Assembly: GCF_021462415.1 (NCBI RefSeq)
Contig: NZ_JAKEDS010000003.1
Coordinates: 400,743-464,742 of the forward strand
Length of the DNA stretch: 64,000 nt
DNA from: Rhodohalobacter sp. 614A
GTDB taxonomy: Bacteria > Bacteroidota > Rhodothermia > Balneolales > Balneolaceae
Reading direction: 5' to 3'
Shown here: positions 58,556 through 64,000 of the stretch, piece by piece
Layout of the letters: each line of letters begins with the position of its first letter
Position numbering within the stretch: position 1 is the stretch's first letter
Translations under genes and position numbers: made by a program
Notes under the pieces: model-generated
What the model saw: only the letters and a program-made list of their open reading frames with translations
Databases searched by the model: none
What the model was told of the DNA's origin: nothing

Positions 58556-60363
58556 ATTGGCTCCTGTTGATATTCTATGTTGAGTTCGTTTATAAATGGG
58601 GATTGTATTTCCGACCAGACAGCATCAGCCTCTCCATGAAATCTGTACCGAAAACCGGCTTTAAAAACAGAAGGCGAAAACCAACTCCAATTTGCCTCTG
58701 GTTTGGTATGGTTAAACGCGATTGTGGTGATGTTGGAGGGAGACGGTTCAAGATGTGCCGGTAAGAAATCTACTCCTACAGTTCTGCCTTCCGGCGTCTC
58801 AAAATGAATGGTAACCTGATGAGAGCCATATTCCCTGAAGGAGGATAAATCAATCTTATAATCTGACAGTACAGGGATGGAGGTTGTAACGACTTCTTCT
58901 GTTAAATGATCTTTTGCTGCAATTTTACACATGAATTCAGACACATCGCCCTCCGGCAATGCGATCATGGTTGACGGACGATTCCTGTTCAAAACAACCG
59001 GTTCAAAAAGAGCTTGCTCCGGCGAACCTTTACATACCACAAGTGTAAGTGAAGCCTGGGAAAGTATATTCGCTGAACAGGTAAATGAAATAAACCTGAA
59101 TGGGAATTCCTGTTGTTCGATAACAAGCTCACCAGTGCGTACGTCCCTTTGTTCTCCCAATATTTCTTTTGTGCCTTCCTGATCTCCATAAATTGCAAAT
59201 GGAGTTACCTGATACCATGGTTCTTCACTTGATGAAAATTGTAGCATCGCCGATTTTTTCCCTTGTCCGCTGTCGAAGACAACTGTTTTATGAATGGCCT
59301 GGGACCGTAACGGTGGATTCGGAGGAGCAGACAATTTGATCCCCACCTGCCGGATTCCTACAGGTATCTGGAAGAATGGATGAAAAACTTCGATACGTAG
59401 AAATCCGGTGGGGACGGGTTCAACAACAGTGGTGGTAAACAGTTCATCAACACTCTTTTCTTTGAGTAATCGGCGGGCGGCCTCTAAAGCATCAAAAGTA
59501 AAATGAACAAATCGTTCCGCAACAAGCGGCTCAGACAAATTCCACGTAAAACTCCCTCCCGTTTTGGCATCGTCATTTAATGCGAGCATCACCTCATCGT
59601 CATTGACAAGAGGCGGTTTGATGATACAGAAACGATTGGTGTACCAATCCGTCAAAACGATGGGTATAAGATTTTGGTCTGATTCGTCTTGGAACTCAAC
59701 CTCAAAAGGAAGCTCATCAAATGGTTTCTCAAAAAACTCCTGAATTGACGAATACGGAATCCCATCCTCAGCCGAATCTACATCAGCGAGCAACGCTTTT
59801 GTAAGTTCTTCCGGATTGAAGGAGATTTGCACCGGAATTCCCGGAGAGTATCCTTTTACTGAAAACAGGCCGTACGCTTTCAAAAGTATGAGTTCTTTAT
59901 GCAACGCTTCTTTCACCAACTTCAGGTAATCCATACTCACACGGCGAACAAATCTCAGCCTCGATAATGGTAAATTTGTAAGCTGAACCGGTTCTTCAAG
60001 CTCATCAGATATGTTTTCGCCGTCATTGGCAATCAGGCTTAATCCAAGAAATCCGGAACTAAAATCAGGAGTAAAGACGGCAGCTTCCGGCCATCTACTG
60101 CGAATTGAATCCATCATCTCTTGTCCGAGGTCCGCCGGTGATAGCTGAATTTCGAACAATCCATACGGCTTTGGTTTGCTGAAAGGAGTAATTCCGCGGA
60201 TGGCTTCAAATCGAAACGCCGGATTGTTATTCAATTCAACAGACGAATGAATATCAAGATGTTCCGGCACTACACATATCTCATCCTCCTTACCCATCAC
60301 CGGGCAGGCAAAATATTCGGGTTCCGCTAAAAGATTAGAAAAATCTAATAGACGATTACGCAT
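58552..60363 (-). CDS. beta-repeat-family protein (603 aa)
   Basis: It starts MRNRLLDFSNLLAEPEYFACP with PYGLFEIQLSPADLGQEMMDSIRSRWPE, the counterpart of the GGxLxFDVxL strand in the other members. Middle strands (GFLRIEVFHPFFQIPVGIRQVGIKLS) and a closing domain (FHFETPEGRTVGVDFLPAH-like) are beta-rich. The repeats are degenerate. The 4-base overlap with the 278-residue gene suggests translational coupling. No known fold or motif. Confidence 0.72.
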   Translation of the reverse strand: MRNRLLDFSNLLAEPEYFACPVMGKEDEICVVPEHLDIHSSVELNNNPAFRFEAIRGITPFSKPKPYGLFEIQLSPADLGQEMMDSIRSRWPEAAVFTPDFSSGFLGLSLIANDGENISDELEEPVQLTNLPLSRLRFVRRVSMDYLKLVKEALHKELILLKAYGLFSVKGYSPGIPVQISFNPEELTKALLADVDSAEDGIPYSSIQEFFEKPFDELPFEVEFQDESDQNLIPIVLTDWYTNRFCIIKPPLVNDDEVMLALNDDAKTGGSFTWNLSEPLVAERFVHFTFDALEAARRLLKEKSVDELFTTTVVEPVPTGFLRIEVFHPFFQIPVGIRQVGIKLSAPPNPPLRSQAIHKTVVFDSGQGKKSAMLQFSSSEEPWYQVTPFAIYGDQEGTKEILGEQRDVRTGELVIEQQEFPFRFISFTCSANILSQASLTLVVCKGSPEQALFEPVVLNRNRPSTMIALPEGDVSEFMCKIAAKDHLTEEVVTTSIPVLSDYKIDLSSFREYGSHQVTIHFETPEGRTVGVDFLPAHLEPSPSNITTIAFNHTKPEANWSWFSPSVFKAGFRYRFHGEADAVWSEIQSPFINELNIEYQQEPI

Positions 60364-60393
60364 TCGTATCCTGACTTTTTCTCTATCGTTTTT

Positions 60394-63057
60394 TTAAATA
60401 GGCAGTAAAGAACTTGTTATCTCGAGGCTTCCCGCCTTGTTTTGCCAAGCTCCAATGACCGGGGCAGACCCGGCACTATCTCCTGAACCATCCGTTTTCT
60501 TGATCAAAATAATCCGGAACCAGTATTGACCGCTGCTTTCTGATCCGAGAATAAAGTCTTTAATCGGAAGTGGAAGGTTGACCTGTTTCTCTACTATTTC
60601 TGTTTCTGTGTCCTGAAAATCAGTACCTGTAAAAATCAATTCTTCTATCAAGGGGCCATTTTCAGCATTCTTGAATTCAATCTTCAGCAACCGGATTTCC
60701 GAGTCGTTTGAGATTGGAGCAATAAAAAGGCTCACCTTCACCGTTGACTCATAAGTTGCCTGAACGGTAGTGTCCACAATTGCATCAAACAGTTGTCCCT
60801 TATCCGGTTCCGTTTTCAATCCCCGCCAATTAAATGAGAGGTCGGATAACTCATATGGCCCGACATCCTCAGAAGCAATCGCATCAAATGAGAAAGATTC
60901 ACCTGGCGGAACTATAATCGGAATCGACAAATTTTTGATAATCAGAGGCACTTCTCTCTCTCCTGATTCAACAAATCCATTCACTCCATCCAGTTTAATT
61001 GTACTTTCCAGAAGGTTGGTCACAACAATGGTATCGCCTTCTCCCATTTGCTGATTGACGATTGAAAACGATCCTGCCGTATTCGACACACTTCCGTCAT
61101 CATTGTGCTGTTGCATGCCCTCCCAGGTTAAGGCAACAATGGCCTCTTCCGGTTTCTCAATCTCCACATCCGGAATCACGCTGAATGTTATGGATTCACC
61201 TGAAGCAAGTTTTAGTGGAAGTTGAATACCGGCTTTTGAACCGGTAAATGTGTTTTCTCCGTCCTGGATGGTGACAACCACCCCCTGTGCCGAGAGTGTC
61301 CGCGATGTAACATTTTTAACTTCAAGCTGAAAATTGGAATTCTTGGCATTATCAACAGCCAGCATTTCTACATCTGGCTGGCCAAGACGAATGGAAACGG
61401 GAATAGATGGAATGGAAATTCCCGGCAAGGTGACTTCAACATGTCCTGTTAAAATATTGGAGACAGACGAATCCTTAATCACCGTATCAAAGACCGATTC
61501 AAATGCTTCGAGAGAAATTGGAGGAAGTGTATCCTGGATATTCTCAAGAGTTACAAGGCTTTCCTCCCGCGATTTGAAACCTGACGCCTCCGGCAGAAAA
61601 AGTTTATACTCAAGCTGTTCACCAGACAATACCAACGGGCTGAATGTAATCTCTTTCTCCTCTACATCTTCGTGATTTTTTAACTGAGCAAGAGCCGTTT
61701 CTAAACGTTCTGAATCGGTAAAAGCCTCCAGTTGATAGCTGATTTCTGCCGTCAAATCATCTAGCGTTCGTCCGGCCATTTTCACATGAAATTTTGGAGA
61801 AAAAGGCGGAGACTCTTCCTTGGCAAGCCGAAAGCTGTCCGGCAGGTAAAGAAATTTCTTTGGATTTACTTCCTCCTGCAAATAGATATGTTCGCTCTCA
61901 TCATTGTCCCATTGAATGCGAAAGGGTTTATATCCGCCCGCAACAAGATCCCGGTCTCCCGTATTGCGATAGATGTATGGATGTTGTGATTCTTTGAAAT
62001 GAAAAGGCTGATTCTGTTTCAACGTTTGAGTGGACACAGAATAAATTTTTTCACCCGGTTTCAGTGGAGATGAATTCGGATTTCCCTGAAGGTTAACCTT
62101 ATTGGAAACAAACTTTTTGTTGGTTTTCCTGTCCCACAAAACTACATAACAAGTTGCGGGAAGCGGTTGACCGGCCCGTCTTGCAAATGAAAAGTTTTGA
62201 AGGTTCTCGTTCTTTCCAAATCCGCAATATCCGTACAGTTTCTGCCCCTCATCATCAAAAATATCCACCCAGGTACGCGATGCCCTGGTATTTCGGCCAC
62301 AAGGTGGCAATTCCGGAGAAGCACTAAAAAGGCCGTCCGAAAAGGCATCCCAGTTTCTGATCGACAAGTGTATCCTTGTAAAATTTGTACCCCGAATATT
62401 TGTGTTCTCTTTCTTTGTAAAATGAAGAACCGGTTTGGGATCTGCCGTATTTTTGCCGGCCCCGGAATACATGGGTGTGGCTACAGAAACCGTTCTTGCA
62501 ATTTCCATCCTGCACCCATATTCGCTGTCGGATATTGCTGCACAAACCTGGCTGAATTCATTGAATGTTGAGACTCTCAGTGTTGCATCAAATCCATGTT
62601 CCGTATTTAAAACTTCTGTAAAAGGTAATTTCTTTTCGATGCTTGTTCCGGGCACTGTAAACAGCAAACTGATCGCGGTTTTGTGGTCCATCGGAAGAGC
62701 ACCATTCAGACGGTTCTTGAGTTCTTCAGGCGGAATCGTTTTTAATAAAACATTCAGAGAACCGCCTTCGCCATCCGTTGCTTCTTCTAGTTCAATTCGA
62801 AGCTGTTGATTACCGGAAATTCGATGGACTTCAAAATCATACTGGGGTATATAAAGTTTTTTTGACGGGTTGGTATGATCGTTAAAAAGAATGGAATCAC
62901 TGACTTTAGCAACATCTGCATATGGAACCTTAAGATCGGATTGTGCAGTCCCTTGCATGGTTAAAACCTTCGCGCGAAGAAGATTCGTATTTAACTTCAA
63001 AAACTTTTTTGTAGCTGAAGTATTAAGAGTCTTTCCCGCAAATCTGGTTGTTAACAT
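60394..63057 (-). CDS. large beta-repeat-family protein (887 aa), first gene of operon
   Basis: A basic N-terminal extension (TKKFLKLNTNLLRAKVL) precedes the family domain (VAKVSDSILFNDHTNPSKKLYIPQYDFEV; GEGGSLNVLLKTIP). The central part (HLSIRNWDAFSDGLFSASPELPPCGRN) and a long C-terminal beta-sandwich series (SFSVIPDVEIEKPEEAIVALTWEGM; FNWRGLKTEPDKGQLFDAIVDTTVQATYEST) follow. No signal peptide despite the basic start. The family-typical PSL-GN strand is replaced. First gene after the promoter at 63104-63130. Confidence 0.75.
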   Translation of the reverse strand: MLTTRFAGKTLNTSATKKFLKLNTNLLRAKVLTMQGTAQSDLKVPYADVAKVSDSILFNDHTNPSKKLYIPQYDFEVHRISGNQQLRIELEEATDGEGGSLNVLLKTIPPEELKNRLNGALPMDHKTAISLLFTVPGTSIEKKLPFTEVLNTEHGFDATLRVSTFNEFSQVCAAISDSEYGCRMEIARTVSVATPMYSGAGKNTADPKPVLHFTKKENTNIRGTNFTRIHLSIRNWDAFSDGLFSASPELPPCGRNTRASRTWVDIFDDEGQKLYGYCGFGKNENLQNFSFARRAGQPLPATCYVVLWDRKTNKKFVSNKVNLQGNPNSSPLKPGEKIYSVSTQTLKQNQPFHFKESQHPYIYRNTGDRDLVAGGYKPFRIQWDNDESEHIYLQEEVNPKKFLYLPDSFRLAKEESPPFSPKFHVKMAGRTLDDLTAEISYQLEAFTDSERLETALAQLKNHEDVEEKEITFSPLVLSGEQLEYKLFLPEASGFKSREESLVTLENIQDTLPPISLEAFESVFDTVIKDSSVSNILTGHVEVTLPGISIPSIPVSIRLGQPDVEMLAVDNAKNSNFQLEVKNVTSRTLSAQGVVVTIQDGENTFTGSKAGIQLPLKLASGESITFSVIPDVEIEKPEEAIVALTWEGMQQHNDDGSVSNTAGSFSIVNQQMGEGDTIVVTNLLESTIKLDGVNGFVESGEREVPLIIKNLSIPIIVPPGESFSFDAIASEDVGPYELSDLSFNWRGLKTEPDKGQLFDAIVDTTVQATYESTVKVSLFIAPISNDSEIRLLKIEFKNAENGPLIEELIFTGTDFQDTETEIVEKQVNLPLPIKDFILGSESSGQYWFRIILIKKTDGSGDSAGSAPVIGAWQNKAGSLEITSSLLPI

Positions 63058-63103
63058 AGAGACACCAATCCCTTAGTGGTTTTTTGATATTCCAATTCCA
63101 AGC

Positions 63104-63130
63104 TTTATATGGCGATTTTTAAGAAGTCAA
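63104..63130 (-). promoter_or_regulatory. candidate promoter of the beta-repeat/caspase operon
   Basis: On the minus strand TTGACT (63130-63125) and TATAAA (63109-63104) are separated by 15 bases, 47 bases before the ATG. The spacing is shorter than the ideal 17, so this is only a proposal. Confidence 0.35.
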
Positions 63131-63764
63131 TGAATGGGATGCCAACTTCACCGAAGTGCTGAAAGCTAAATATTGCCCAACTCCGGAATAAGAGTTTTGG
63201 GCCTGCTATACCTGTATTAACCTACCTCAAGCTAAATCAATACTTTCTTTATTTTTTAATCGCCTTTATTCTCTTAATCTCTTAAGAAGGCTGGCTGCAA
63301 TCCTTGATTTTTTATTCAAAAATCTCTCAAAATTCGCCGGCAACTTCTTCACATTTAGCGGATTTTACCACTACTCCCATCAAGATTATTATTCTGAAGT
63401 TGTTGTGTGAAAAAGATGACGCCTTGAGTCGAATATATATATTCAGAGTTGCTTTGTCTACTTCTTTGTTAATTTTTTTTAATTTCCTTTTTGATGAGTA
63501 TTTCTCTTCTAACAGGCTCCCTGATACCTTGAAGAAAACTCTTCATATTTAATCTTAAAGAGATATTTCTCCATCCATTAAAATCAGTAACCTATTCGTA
63601 AACAAAGAGTTAAAGAAACAGTTTGATTTTGAAAAAATTGATCCAGACTAAAATTCTATCCATCAAACTTCTTCAAAAGAATCTATAGAATAGCATCAAC
63701 CGGAACGATTGAAAAAAGTTTTTTTATAAATGGAAAAAGATTCTGTGCTTGGAAATGCACGTTT
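63131..63764. other. 634-base intergenic stretch without a convincing gene
   Basis: AT-rich, no frame with family resemblance or a ribosome binding site. An 82-codon plus-strand frame (63304-63552) has no recognisable features and I leave it uncalled. It is long enough to hold an unrecognised regulatory region or small RNA, none of which can be shown. Confidence 0.35.
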
Positions 63765-64000
63765 TTACACTGCAATTTCACCGGATTGAACTTTCCAAAG
63801 CTGACGGTAAATTCCTTCTTTTGCGACCAAATCATCGTGAGTTCCCCACTCGGCAAGCTCTCCGTTTTCGAGTACAAAAATATGGTCGGCATGCCGAACT
63901 GTAGAAAGCCGATGAGCGATAATAATGGTCGTTCGATCCTTCGAAATTTTGTACAGTGATCGTTGGATAGCTGCTTCTGTTTCATTGTCTACAGCGGAAG
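63765..64000 (-). CDS. ABC exporter ATPase/permease, C-terminal end (5' partial)
   Basis: Reading enters from the right edge on the minus strand and stops at 63765-63767. It encodes [12 protein letters not shown] (D-loop), [37 protein letters not shown] (switch His in AHRLST) and a C-terminal KVQSGEIAV. This is the nucleotide-binding domain end of an MsbA/LmrA-type exporter. The substrate cannot be read from this fragment. Confidence 0.92.
   Translation of the reverse strand, partial: SAVDNETEAAIQRSLYKISKDRTTIIIAHRLSTVRHADHIFVLENGELAEWGTHDDLVAKEGIYRQLWKVQSGEIAV

Noticed and set aside
49046-63057. Gasdermin-caspase locus
   Set aside because: None of the six proteins has the size (about 250 residues) together with the C-terminal hydrophobic tail and fold expected of bacterial gasdermins; the 278-residue protein aligns with the N-terminal domain of its large neighbours.
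49046-63057. Contractile injection system or phage tail locus
   Set aside because: No sheath, tube, baseplate or AAA ATPase gene occurs; only beta-repeat proteins and caspases are present.
63304-63552. Plus-strand 82-codon frame as a gene
   Set aside because: No ribosome binding site, no family resemblance, AT-rich random-looking sequence.

Overview
The window reads as chromosome of a Bacteroidota/Rhodothermota-type bacterium, most likely a Balneolales-like lineage. This rests on the TonB receptor with an N-terminal carboxypeptidase-regulatory domain, a formylglycine-type sulfatase with a Tat-like-leader Gfo/Idh oxidoreductase next door, many lipobox lipoproteins, slightly AT-rich DNA, weak Shine-Dalgarno sites, and a gene repertoire (DinB, SRPBCC, VOC, DUF1801, DUF899, YdeI, DUF2200) typical of these groups. 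No rRNA or other species-level marker is present, so the assignment is inference.

Layout. 1-3370: tail of a ClpC/ClpB ATPase, an exported beta-propeller-like protein, a family 2 glycosyltransferase, and six tRNA genes (Pro, Arg, Cys, Glu, His, Glu) with heptad-phased inverted repeats between them. 3650-10830: a GlxA/AraC-type regulator, then a one-strand run of small-ligand and stress genes (DinB, five VOC proteins, DUF899, two DUF1801, DHFR-like, SnoaL-like). 10990-15790: oxidoreductase facing a Dabb lipoprotein/sulfatase/membrane-protein operon. 15980-17280: ArsR plus two SRPBCC genes. 17280-19130: a small accessory island holding a lone integron-type gene cassette with a decayed AbiC-like abortive-infection gene, and a toxin-antitoxin pair whose toxin is internally deleted. 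19230-23550: more small enzymes, including a ClpP paralogue and an AlkA-type glycosylase. 23570-35200: TonB receptor, LuxR-type regulator, FMN reductase, superoxide dismutase facing a SufR-like regulator, Ada, WYL regulator, DinB genes and an aldehyde dehydrogenase. 35200-49000: REP-like inverted repeats, an endonuclease-Q-like/UvrD fusion, a MarR/old-yellow-enzyme pair with shared operators, a second ArsR/SRPBCC unit, thioesterase, DUF72 and SDR genes.

The most unusual region is 49046-63057: one minus-strand operon of eight genes. Six encode proteins of 278-887 residues. The three of about 740-760 residues clearly share an N-terminal domain and end in three or four Ig/FnIII-like repeats of about 95 residues; the other three look like more divergent or reduced relatives. 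The last two genes encode caspase-family (C14) proteases with intact His/Cys dyads. None of the six shows a signal peptide or transmembrane segment, and I know of no assigned function for them. A tightly packed operon of beta-repeat proteins ending in two caspases is the best candidate here for an undescribed system. The window ends in the 3' end of an ABC exporter ATPase on the minus strand.

Regulation can be read at several points. Identical 7-2-7 palindromes precede both the marR gene and the adjacent alkene reductase gene. Two distant arsR-SRPBCC units share a 16-base operator core. Two palindromes lie between the divergent superoxide dismutase and SufR-like genes.
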